A DNA stretch of 8,206 nucleotides from Proteiniphilum sp. GTDB lineage: Bacteria > Bacteroidota > Bacteroidia > Bacteroidales > Dysgonomonadaceae. The translations under genes and the position numbers were made by a program. The notes beneath the pieces are model-generated. The model did no database searches, had not been told where the DNA came from, and saw only the letters and a program-made list of their open reading frames with translations. Numbering within the stretch: position 1 is the stretch's first letter; every line of letters starts with the position of its first letter. Shown here piece by piece: positions 1 through 6,094 of the stretch. The DNA lies in assembly GCA_031284475.1 (NCBI GenBank), contig JAISZV010000058.1, forward strand, positions 1-8,206, written 5' to 3'.

Positions 1-1491
1 TTATTGGTAGGATCTATCCTGTTTTTTATAAGTATGCTGGTAGGGAAAGCAGGGCATCGTTTCGGCGTCCCCATATTGTTGCTTTTCCTTGTGGTGGGAA
101 TGGTTTTCGGATCCGACGGGTTCGGTTTGGTCTTTGAGAATCTGCAAACTGCGCAGACCATAGGCACTATCTGTTTAACCATTATCCTTTTTTCCGGCGG
201 ATTAGATACGAAATTTTCGGAGATCAAGCCGGTGATCTGGCCCGGCGTGGCGCTTGCCGCATTCGGCGTATTTATTACTGCCATCCTTACCGGTCTGTTC
301 ACCTACTGGTTGTCGGGGCGCATGTTCCCCTCTATGGGGATCAGCCTGTTGACAGCCATGCTGCTGGCCTCTACCTTTTCATCTACCGACTCGGCGTCGG
401 TATTCGGGATATTGCGCTCCAAAGGGTTGTCGCTTAAAAAGAACCTGAGGCCGTTGCTGGAATTGGAGAGTGGAAGTAACGACCCAATGGCTTATATGCT
501 TACCATAGCGTTTATGGGGATCATTCAGTCGGGAAGCGGCCCTAATATCGGGATGATAGTGTTGGGAATTGTTGTTCAGCTTGTTATAGGCGCGGCATGT
601 GGCTATTTTGGAGGCAAATGGGCTGTAGGCGTTATCAACCGTATTCGTATGGACAATCCCTCTTTCTATCCTATCCTTTTGTTGATTTTGGGAATATTTA
701 TCTTTGCAGCGACCTACTTTCTGAAAGGGAACGGTTATCTTGCCGTCTATATCGCCGGATTGGTGATCGGCAACTCCAAATTCTCCCATAAGCGTACCTC
801 CATGAAGTTTATGGATGGGTTTGCCTGGATGAGCCAGATTTTGTTATTCATCACATTGGGATTACTCGTAAATCCGGCGGAACTGATCGAGGTGATTGTT
901 CCGGCGTTAATTGTCTCCGGCTTCCTGATCTTTATCGGACGCCCGCTGACTGTGTTTCTTACGTTGACCCCGTTTCGTAAAATCGGTTTCAGGGAAAATC
1001 TCTATATTTCATGGGTGGGATTGAGGGGAGCGGTGCCCATTATCTTTGCCATTCTGCCGCTGGCTGCCGGAATTTCGGACTCCCGATGGATATTTAATAT
1101 GGTTTTCGTGATCACCATTGTCTCGCTGCTTGTACAGGGAACTTCCCTGCCCCTGGTGGCAAGATGGCTGAACTTAGCCGAAAAGCCGCAGAAGTATAAA
1201 GCATTTGAGGATTTCGATGTGGAGTTTGCCGAAGAGATCAAATCGGCCATGACGGAGATACTGATCACCGAAGAGACTTTACAGTTTGGGAAGAATTTGA
1301 TAGAGATGCCTCTCCCTGATAAAACATTAGTCGTTATGGTGAAACGGGGAGAGCAATATTTTGTGCCGACCGGACAGACCGAATTGTATGCCGGGGATAA
1401 ATTATTGGTGATCTCCGACAATGAAGAGGCGCTGAGAGAGACTTATCAGAATATAGGAATTTTGAATTTTTCCTACCAGAAGAACCAGTAG
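1..1491 (+). CDS. nhaP2: K+/H+ antiporter, CPA1/NhaP2 type with C-terminal RCK_C domain (5' partial)
   Basis: Inner-membrane cation/proton antiporter, probably exporting K+ (or Na+) in exchange for protons for ion and pH homeostasis. The first codons (Leu-Leu-Val-Gly) are already inside the first membrane helix and the frame is open to base 1, so the true start lies upstream; the TTG at position 4 is unlikely to be it. Numbering from that TTG, residues 1-385 are a run of hydrophobic helices. They carry the family motifs SSTDSASVF (126-134) and ESGSNDP (155-161, with the conserved Asn-Asp pair), and later GLRGAVPIIFA. Residues from about 405 to 490 are soluble and resemble a TrkA-C/RCK_C regulatory domain (IEMPLPDKTLVVMVKRG, then YAGDKLLVISD). 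E. coli NhaP2/CvrA is longer, with a further C-terminal domain that is absent here. The transport family is secure; the exact ion is inferred. An octamer repeat array follows the TAG stop almost directly. Confidence 0.88.
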   Translation, partial: LLVGSILFFISMLVGKAGHRFGVPILLLFLVVGMVFGSDGFGLVFENLQTAQTIGTICLTIILFSGGLDTKFSEIKPVIWPGVALAAFGVFITAILTGLFTYWLSGRMFPSMGISLLTAMLLASTFSSTDSASVFGILRSKGLSLKKNLRPLLELESGSNDPMAYMLTIAFMGIIQSGSGPNIGMIVLGIVVQLVIGAACGYFGGKWAVGVINRIRMDNPSFYPILLLILGIFIFAATYFLKGNGYLAVYIAGLVIGNSKFSHKRTSMKFMDGFAWMSQILLFITLGLLVNPAELIEVIVPALIVSGFLIFIGRPLTVFLTLTPFRKIGFRENLYISWVGLRGAVPIIFAILPLAAGISDSRWIFNMVFVITIVSLLVQGTSLPLVARWLNLAEKPQKYKAFEDFDVEFAEEIKSAMTEILITEETLQFGKNLIEMPLPDKTLVVMVKRGEQYFVPTGQTELYAGDKLLVISDNEEALRETYQNIGILNFSYQKNQ

Positions 1492-1492
1492 A

Positions 1493-1563
1493 ATGGTTTA
1501 ATGATGTGATGATTTAATGATGTAATGGTTTGGTGGTTTGATGTGTGATGATGTAATGAAGAA
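1493..1563 (+). repeat. Degenerate 8-bp tandem repeat array after the antiporter gene
   Basis: One base after the antiporter stop, the sequence parses into consecutive octamers of consensus RTGRTKTR: ATGGTTTA (1493), ATGATGTG (1501), ATGATTTA (1509), ATGATGTA (1517), ATGGTTTG (1525), GTGGTTTG (1533), then a 7-mer ATGTGTG (1541), ATGATGTA (1548) and a decayed ATGAAGAA (1556). It occupies about half of the 157-bp gap. No open frame or stable hairpin is visible. The 12-mer GATTTAATGATG (1511-1522) recurs in the next intergenic array at 2712-2723, so the two are related. Confidence 0.8.
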
Positions 1564-1597
1564 ACAAAATTAAAATTCAAGTGTTTCGGTATATTAC

Positions 1598-1627
1598 GTG
1601 TAGAAATTTCCGGCCTTTGCATTTTTG
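1598..1627 (+). promoter_or_regulatory. Weak candidate Bacteroidetes promoter for the glutaminyl cyclase gene
   Basis: CATTTTTG at 1620-1627 matches the Bacteroidetes -7 consensus TAnnTTTG at all specified positions but the first. A GTG at 1598-1600, 19 bp upstream, is a two-of-three match to the -33 TTG. Transcription would start around 1632-1636, shortly before the 1649 ATG and about 40 bp before the 1673 ATG. The match is imperfect and the region is AT-rich, so this is only a candidate. Confidence 0.25.
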
Positions 1628-1648
1628 AACGGATAAAAACGTTCCGGA

Positions 1649-2683
1649 ATGTTTTATTCTAAATTAAAATATATGCAACGAGTGGGTAGTTTTTTCCTGT
1701 TGATTCTGTTGGTAGTCGGGTTGCTGTTCTCCATATCATGCAATTCCTGTCAGTCCAATAAAAATACGGTAGTGGCGGAACCATACCGGCAAATTTCTCC
1801 TGAGTTTAATGCCGACAGCGCTTACACGTTCGTGGAGAGGCAAGTCGGTTTTGGCTTCAGGGTACCCGGTTCAGCGGCGCATAAGGCCTGTGGCGATTAC
1901 CTGGCGGCAAAACTGGCTGGATTCGGCGCGCAGGTGACGGAACAAAAGGCGGATATTACCCATTACGATGGCAAAAATCTGCCGATACGCAATATAATAG
2001 GTAGTTATTATCCCGAAAGAGAGAAAAGAATATTGCTTTTCGCCCATTGGGACACACGCCCTTTTGCAGATGAGGAAACGGATACCAACAGGCAGCAACA
2101 ACCCATTTCAGGGGCCGATGACGGCGCGAGCGGGGTAGGGCTGCTGTTGGAAATTGCCCGTAACCTGCAACAGCGTCCGGTGGAGGTGGGGGTTGACATT
2201 ATTTTTTTCGATCTGGAAGATTGGGGACAACCCTCTTTCGGCGACGGCTGGGTACAGGGGGACTGGTGGTGTCTCGGTTCGCAATACTGGTCGGAGCAGC
2301 CGCATGTGGAGAATTATAAGGCTGCCTATGGTATCTTGCTTGATATGGTAGGTGCTGCAAATGCTACTTTTTTGAAAGAGGGATATTCTATGCAATATGC
2401 GCCGAATGTGGTGGAGAAAGTGTGGAGTACCGCTGCAAAACTGGGATATGGCGCCTATTTCCGGACGGAAAGCGGAGGATATATTACCGACGATCATTTG
2501 CCGGTGAATCGGGGCCGCCGGGCGCCGAGCGTCGATATAATCAATATGAAGGCCGATACCCATACGGGGTTTGCCCCTCATTGGCATACGCATAGAGATG
2601 ATATGCGCAATATTGACAGGAACACCCTGAAAGCTGCCGGGCAAACGGTAATGGAGGTGATTTATACGGAATTGGGAGAGTGA
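1649..2683 (+). CDS. Type II glutaminyl cyclase lipoprotein (M28 peptidase fold)
   Basis: Probably converts N-terminal glutamine of exported proteins to pyroglutamate in the periplasm; in Bacteroidetes many signal peptidase I products begin with Gln. The N-terminus has a hydrophobic segment (about 12-30) followed by a lipobox-like SISC with Cys31, so a membrane lipoprotein is likely. The M28 fold is clear: AHWDTRP (H133, D135), GADDGASG (D158), FFDLEDWG (E190, D191), LLDMVGA (D232), ITDDH (D281-D282) and HWHTHRDD (H313). By pattern with human QC, D158, D191 and H313 would bind the single zinc and E190 would be the catalytic acid/base. The 344-residue length suits bacterial QCs. No acidic surface-export signal follows Cys31, favouring a periplasm-facing anchor. 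The start could instead be ATG 1673 (Met9), which has a more typical A-rich leader. A plain M28 aminopeptidase is the alternative; the FFDLEDWG and WHTxxDD context argues for a cyclase. Confidence 0.83.
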   Translation: MFYSKLKYMQRVGSFFLLILLVVGLLFSISCNSCQSNKNTVVAEPYRQISPEFNADSAYTFVERQVGFGFRVPGSAAHKACGDYLAAKLAGFGAQVTEQKADITHYDGKNLPIRNIIGSYYPEREKRILLFAHWDTRPFADEETDTNRQQQPISGADDGASGVGLLLEIARNLQQRPVEVGVDIIFFDLEDWGQPSFGDGWVQGDWWCLGSQYWSEQPHVENYKAAYGILLDMVGAANATFLKEGYSMQYAPNVVEKVWSTAAKLGYGAYFRTESGGYITDDHLPVNRGRRAPSVDIINMKADTHTGFAPHWHTHRDDMRNIDRNTLKAAGQTVMEVIYTELGE

Positions 2684-2687
2684 GGTT

Positions 2688-2852
2688 AATGTGCCAATGA
2701 AATGATTTAGCGATTTAATGATGAGCTAATGTTAATGCGCCAGCGCTAATGTGACTGTAGTAATGATTTAGTGATGTGGCGATGAAAGGATTTAATGATT
2801 CAAATAATTATCAATTGTCAAACGTGCCAATGTGAATAATGAGAATAATGTG
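2688..2852 (+). repeat. Degenerate 6-9-bp tandem repeat array between the cyclase gene and sufE
   Basis: This fills most of the 209-bp gap, which holds no gene that I can see. Starting 4 bp after the cyclase stop it parses into units such as AATGTGCC (2688), ATGATTTA (2702), GCGATTTA (2710), AATGCGCC (2734), AATGTG (2748), GTGATGTG (2771), GCGATGAA (2779), AGGATTTA (2787) and ATGATTCA (2795). After an unrelated stretch at about 2811-2822 come GTGCCAATG (2824, also at 2691) and two 9-mers, AATAATGAG (2835) and AATAATGTG (2844). It mixes an 'rtGATTTA' octamer family, shared with the array at 1493-1563, with an 'AATGTGCC' family. Stop codons in all + frames rule out coding. The last 40 bp before sufE are non-repetitive and A-rich. 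Confidence 0.75.
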
Positions 2853-2892
2853 ATAAAAGGGGAAGCACATCCCAAAGATAGAAAAAAGCAAC

Positions 2893-3327
2893 ATGATACG
2901 GACTATAGACGAAGTACAACAGGAAATTATTGACGAATTCAGCATATACGACGACTGGATGGATAAATATGCCATCATTATTGAACAGGGAAACGCCCTG
3001 CAACCGATTGATGAGAAATACAAAATACCCGAAAATGTGATCGAGGGATGCCAGAGCCGTGTCTGGCTGCAAGCCGGTTACCGTGACGGGAAGCTCCGGT
3101 TTCAGGCGGAAAGCGACGCCATCATAGTGAAAGGGTTGCTTGCATTGGTATTGCGGGTATTCAACGACCGCACCCCCGATGAAATTATCAACACCGATCT
3201 GCGTTTTATGAAAGAGATCGGACTTACCGACCATCTTTCGCCCACACGCTCCAACGGACTTCTTTCGGTAATCAAGCAGATACGTTTTTACGCCATCGCT
3301 TATAAAACCAAAGAGGAAGAGAATTAA
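2893..3327 (+). CDS. sufE: SufE, cysteine desulfurase sulfur acceptor
   Basis: Cytosolic sulfur-transfer protein: it takes persulfide sulfur from the SufS cysteine desulfurase and passes it on for Fe-S cluster assembly. At 144 residues it is close to E. coli SufE (138). The diagnostic motif is EGCQSRVW at 51-58, where Cys53 is the sulfur-accepting cysteine. It is preceded by the usual ENVIEGC lead-in and followed by a beta-strand region with GKLRFQAESDAIIVKGLLALVL, typical of the SufE fold. The C-terminus is a charged tail, KTKEEEN. The start has an A-rich leader (gatagaaaaaagcaac) in Bacteroidetes style. No SufS or other suf gene is in the window, so it appears to be a stand-alone gene with an unclear promoter. 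Its last 15 bases and the stop are part of a tandem repeat that continues into the convergent hydE gene. Some annotations call this family only 'Fe-S metabolism protein'. Confidence 0.94.
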   Translation: MIRTIDEVQQEIIDEFSIYDDWMDKYAIIIEQGNALQPIDEKYKIPENVIEGCQSRVWLQAGYRDGKLRFQAESDAIIVKGLLALVLRVFNDRTPDEIINTDLRFMKEIGLTDHLSPTRSNGLLSVIKQIRFYAIAYKTKEEEN

Positions 3328-3383
3328 CTAAAGCTAAAGCGGAGGAAGAGAATTAACTAAAGCCAAAAAGAAGGAGAATTAAC
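3313..3383 (+). repeat. Three-copy tandem duplication of the sufE 3' tail and stop codon
   Basis: A 22-bp stretch beginning GAGGAAGAGAATTAAC is identical at 3313-3334 and 3342-3363, a period of 29 bp. A third, diverged copy ends in GGAGAATTAAC at 3373-3383, 26 bp further on by its GAATTAAC core. Read on the + strand, copy 1 is the genuine sufE end (KTKEEEN, stop); copies 2 and 3 would read KAEEEN-stop and AKKKEN-stop in other frames. Copies 2 (in part) and 3 overlap the 3' end of hydE on the opposite strand, where they encode its last residues, NSPSFWL. This is best explained by local tandem duplication of the sufE terminus. Confidence 0.85.
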
Positions 3384-4472
3384 CCTCCTGAAAAAGTGCG
3401 GCGGGTCTCCCCATTTCCCATACCCTATGGCGTCTCCCACACAGGCTATCCGCGCTTCGAGGCAATTGTTGCATTGGGAAGCATCCTCATCGAGGCAGGG
3501 TTTGTTTTCGTAAAGAAGGTAATCTTTCCTGCGGATAGCAGGCGTCAGGTTCGGCATAATCACATTGGCGCCGAACATCAAACCCTTTTCCCGGCCAAAC
3601 TTATCCAAAGCCTGCATGGCTGTGGTAGCGGCAATGTTGACATCTTTCAGTAAAATCCTTAACAAGGCTATTGTCCTGAGCGTGACGTTCAGCCGTTCTT
3701 CCTGCGGGATAGAATAAGCCTCGCTCCGGTAGAACGGGGTTCCCGAATGTTCGATAAAAGGGCCTATCCCCATCATGTCCGCCTCCATGTTCCGCAGGAA
3801 AAGAATATCGCCCGCAATATCCCCGTACGTTTGATAAGGCACGCCCACCATACTCCCCGAACCTATTTGAAAACCAATATCTTTCAACGATCTCAGGCAA
3901 TCCAAGCGGGTTTCAAACCGGTGTTTCCCGTCGGACGGATGCCATTTTCCGTACAACTCCGGAGAAGATGTTTCCACGCGAAGGAGGTAACGGTGCGCAC
4001 CGCTCTCAAAGAAGCGGCGGTAAGTGTCCTCGCTCTGTTCCCCGCAGGATAAGGTTATTCCCAGGTCATATCTCGACTTGATCCGCCTTACGACTTTACA
4101 AACAAAATCAATATATTCTTCGCTTTGATTTTCACCGGACTGGAGCACTAAGGAACCGTAGCGGTTTTCATGGGCAAAGGCAGCCGCGCTGAGGATTTCC
4201 TCCTCATGGAGACGAAAACGGTTCACCGCTTTATTCCCTTTTCTCAATCCGCAATAAAAACAGTTTTTCCGGCATACGTTTGAAAACTCTACAAGCCCGC
4301 GGAAATAGACAACCCTTCCCACATTTTCTCTCTTGGCTTCCATTGCCAGGGATTGCAGGGTATCCATCTCTTCCTTTGAATCCATTTTCAGAATGGGGAC
4401 AATATCCTCCTTTTTCAGGGAAGGGGAAGAGAGTATATTCATTATATCGTGCCGTATGCTCTCCTTTTCCAT
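3357..4472 (-). CDS. hydE: HydE, [FeFe]-hydrogenase maturation radical SAM enzyme
   Basis: Radical SAM enzyme that works with HydG and HydF to build the organometallic 2Fe subcluster of the [FeFe]-hydrogenase H-cluster in the cytosol. The SAM cluster motif is CRKNCFYC (C67, C71, C74), inside VEFSNVCRKNCFYCGLRKGN, which is very close to the Thermotoga maritima HydE sequence as I remember it. QSGEN (111-115) fits the SAM-binding strand. Near the C-terminus, C326-x7-C334-x2-C337 matches the spacing of the second, non-essential cluster of T. maritima HydE, which favours HydE over BioB or PylB. The length (371) is slightly above the roughly 350 usual for the family. The start is ATG 3 bp after the proC stop, so translation is likely coupled to proC. 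The final residues NSPSFWL come from a repeat derived from the convergent sufE tail. No hydF, hydG or hydrogenase gene is nearby, so the context does not itself confirm the role. Confidence 0.88.
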   Translation of the reverse strand: MEKESIRHDIMNILSSPSLKKEDIVPILKMDSKEEMDTLQSLAMEAKRENVGRVVYFRGLVEFSNVCRKNCFYCGLRKGNKAVNRFRLHEEEILSAAAFAHENRYGSLVLQSGENQSEEYIDFVCKVVRRIKSRYDLGITLSCGEQSEDTYRRFFESGAHRYLLRVETSSPELYGKWHPSDGKHRFETRLDCLRSLKDIGFQIGSGSMVGVPYQTYGDIAGDILFLRNMEADMMGIGPFIEHSGTPFYRSEAYSIPQEERLNVTLRTIALLRILLKDVNIAATTAMQALDKFGREKGLMFGANVIMPNLTPAIRRKDYLLYENKPCLDEDASQCNNCLEARIACVGDAIGYGKWGDPPHFFRRVNSPSFWL

Positions 4473-4475
4473 CCC

Positions 4476-5264
4476 TCAATCCGGGTTTTTACTCATTTCT
4501 TCCGATCTTTTCCTGGCAGCGTCGAGTATTCCCTCGAAGTGCTTCCCTATTTCATGCGTACGGAAGTAATCGAGTCCGGCCTGGGTTGTGCCGCCTTTGC
4601 TGGTGATATTTTGTATCAACTGTTCGATGCTGTAATTTTTTTGGTTCCGGGCAAAATAAAGGGTAGTTCCCTGTGTAAGTTCCAGCAGCAATTCGTCGAG
4701 GAGCGGCCCCGGGAGGTTAAACTCCTGCATTTTTTCCTTGAAGACGCCGATAAAGGAAAGGATGAATGCGGGGCCGCTACCGAAGACGGCGGTGAACAGG
4801 TCGAAGCCGTTTTCTTCCAATTCTACCGCTTTCCCCAACTTTCCCAACAGGTTGAAAATATCTGTTACATTCCTGTTTTCAGGTTGATTGGAGGCAAAAG
4901 CGGTCACCGATTTACGGTAGGCCACGGCCAAGTTGGGCATGATACGCACAATCAATTGTTCTTTCCCCAGATAACGTTCAATGAAAGCGATATTTCTTCC
5001 GGCGGCCGGGGAGACGATGGTTTTACCGGCTCTGTCGAGCGGTTTCAACTCTGCCAGAACAGCGGACAAATCCTGCGGCTTCACCATTAGCCAGATCACA
5101 TCCGCGAAAGCCGCCAAATCGCGCATCCTGTCGTAGTAGGGTATATCTACCTCTTTCTTGCTCCTGGCAAAGTAGGCGAACTCAATCCCTTCTTCCTCTT
5201 TCAGTCCCTGATAAACCGCTTTGGCCAGATTGCCGAAGCCTATAAAACCATGTTTCACTTGCAT
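4476..5264 (-). CDS. proC: Pyrroline-5-carboxylate reductase ProC
   Basis: Catalyses the last step of proline synthesis, NAD(P)H-dependent reduction of 1-pyrroline-5-carboxylate to L-proline, in the cytosol. The N-terminal Rossmann motif is GFGNLA (residues 9-14). It is followed by VKPQ (61-64), RIMPN (107-111) and FGSGPAF (161-167). The family signature near the C-terminus reads TSKGGTTQAGL (221-231), with Lys where the usual proline of 'SPGGTT' stands. At 262 residues it is close to E. coli ProC (269). The start ATG follows an AT-rich leader, 31 bp after the proB stop. It forms a probable operon with proA and proB upstream, and hydE begins 3 bp after its stop. The divergence at the signature proline is mild and the binding residues look intact, so I expect an active enzyme. 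Confidence 0.95.
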   Translation of the reverse strand: MQVKHGFIGFGNLAKAVYQGLKEEEGIEFAYFARSKKEVDIPYYDRMRDLAAFADVIWLMVKPQDLSAVLAELKPLDRAGKTIVSPAAGRNIAFIERYLGKEQLIVRIMPNLAVAYRKSVTAFASNQPENRNVTDIFNLLGKLGKAVELEENGFDLFTAVFGSGPAFILSFIGVFKEKMQEFNLPGPLLDELLLELTQGTTLYFARNQKNYSIEQLIQNITSKGGTTQAGLDYFRTHEIGKHFEGILDAARKRSEEMSKNPD

Positions 5265-5295
5265 TAATTATAAATTTAGATACAAGAACTAATTT

Positions 5296-6066
5296 CTAAT
5301 CCTTCTTCTTGCCGAACCGGGTGAAGGGGATGCGGTTGCCTATGGCATTGATGATGTAGTTGGCGCGTTGGCCGTTCACGATCCACATCTCTACTCCATG
5401 TTGCATGCATATTTCCGCCGCATGTACTTTTGACGACATACCGCCGGTGCCGAGCAAGGATTCTTTCTCTTCGATATATTCTTTGATGGAATTTAAATCG
5501 GATACTTCGGCGATAAGTTGCGCATCGGCGTGCAGATGGGGGTTCCGGTCGAAAATACCGTCAATATCGGAGACCAGAACAAGTATATCCGCCTCGGTGA
5601 TCGCCGCCACCAACGCCGAGAGTTTATCGTTGTCGCCCAATACTATTTCCTCGATAGAAACAGTGTCGTTCTCATTGACAATGGGGATGTAATCAACCTG
5701 CCAGAGCCGTTTGATGGTGTTACGGGTGTTCTCGTTGGCCACCGGATTCTCGAAATCGCGGTAAGTCAGCAGTATCTGAGCGATATTCAGCCCGAATGTG
5801 CTGAAAATATTGTCGTACAGTTCCATCAATTTGGTCTGTCCGATTGCTGCCAGAGCCTGTTTGGAATCGACCCGCTTGTTGAACCCGTTGATCTCTACGA
5901 ATTGCCGTGCAGTAGCAATCGCTCCTGACGAAACAATCACAATATCGTATTCTTCTTTCAACTCCACGATCTGCCGCGCCAGGCTCTCTATCACGGCGAA
6001 TGATATTCGGTTTGTCCCTGCCGTTAGTGTAGACGTTCCTATTTTAATGATTAGCTTTTTCTTCAT
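5296..6066 (-). CDS. proB: Glutamate 5-kinase ProB, short form without PUA domain
   Basis: Phosphorylates L-glutamate with ATP to gamma-glutamyl phosphate, the first and usually proline-inhibited step of proline synthesis. Amino acid kinase motifs run in order: KIGTSTL (8-14, phosphate-binding), VSSGAI (45-50), QALAAIGQ (70-77), PIVNENDTVS (128-137, glutamate binding), GDNDKLSALVA (144-154), LVSDIDGIFDRNP (164-176) and GTGGMSSKVHAA (206-217). The protein ends about 35 residues after the last motif, at 256 residues. The common form (about 360-370, as in E. coli) adds a C-terminal PUA domain, which is missing. No frameshifted remnant is seen: the stop is 31 bp before proC. Short PUA-less kinases of about 250 residues are known in other bacteria, so this looks natural. 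The start lies 20 bp after proA, next to a 14-bp duplication. Confidence 0.94.
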   Translation of the reverse strand: MKKKLIIKIGTSTLTAGTNRISFAVIESLARQIVELKEEYDIVIVSSGAIATARQFVEINGFNKRVDSKQALAAIGQTKLMELYDNIFSTFGLNIAQILLTYRDFENPVANENTRNTIKRLWQVDYIPIVNENDTVSIEEIVLGDNDKLSALVAAITEADILVLVSDIDGIFDRNPHLHADAQLIAEVSDLNSIKEYIEEKESLLGTGGMSSKVHAAEICMQHGVEMWIVNGQRANYIINAIGNRIPFTRFGKKKD

Positions 6067-6094
6067 TTTTCACTATTTCCTTTTCACTATTCCC
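6067..6094 (-). repeat. 14-bp tandem duplication at the proA/proB junction
   Basis: On the + strand ttttcactatttcc (6067-6080) is followed directly by ttttcactattccc (6081-6094), 13 of 14 bases identical. Read in the gene direction, the first unit contains the proA stop (GAATAG) and the second repeats it (AAATAGTGAAAA) right before the proB ATG. The duplication therefore makes up almost the whole 20-bp intergenic space and sets the A-rich leader of proB. Confidence 0.8.

Noticed and set aside
1565..1572. TAATTTTG on the - strand, matching the -7 consensus
   Set aside because: It would drive antisense transcription into the antiporter gene, has no - strand gene to serve, and a chance match is expected in AT-rich spacer.
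2108..2644. Long - strand frame opposite the glutaminyl cyclase gene (about 178 codons)
   Set aside because: It overlaps the conserved catalytic region of the cyclase and shows no protein-family features of its own.
2737..2746. GCGC-CA-GCGC inverted repeat in the intergenic array as a terminator
   Set aside because: The stem is only 4 bp, the loop of two bases is too tight, and no T-run follows; it arises from neighbouring repeat units.
1493..2852. CRISPR-like array
   Set aside because: Units are 6-9 bp, degenerate and directly adjacent without spacers, and no cas gene is present.
3372..3389. AGGAG ... CTCCT hairpin between sufE and hydE as a bidirectional terminator
   Set aside because: A 5-bp stem with an 8-base loop inside the hydE coding end, without a T-run on either side, is too weak to call.
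3357..4472. Biotin synthase (BioB) or methylornithine synthase (PylB) instead of HydE
   Set aside because: The VEFSNVCRKNC context and the C-terminal C-x7-C-x2-C match HydE; no biotin or pyrrolysine genes are nearby.
4449..5090. Long + strand frame opposite proC (about 213 codons)
   Set aside because: It is a shadow of proC on the other strand; it has no recognisable domain, whereas proC has all its family motifs.
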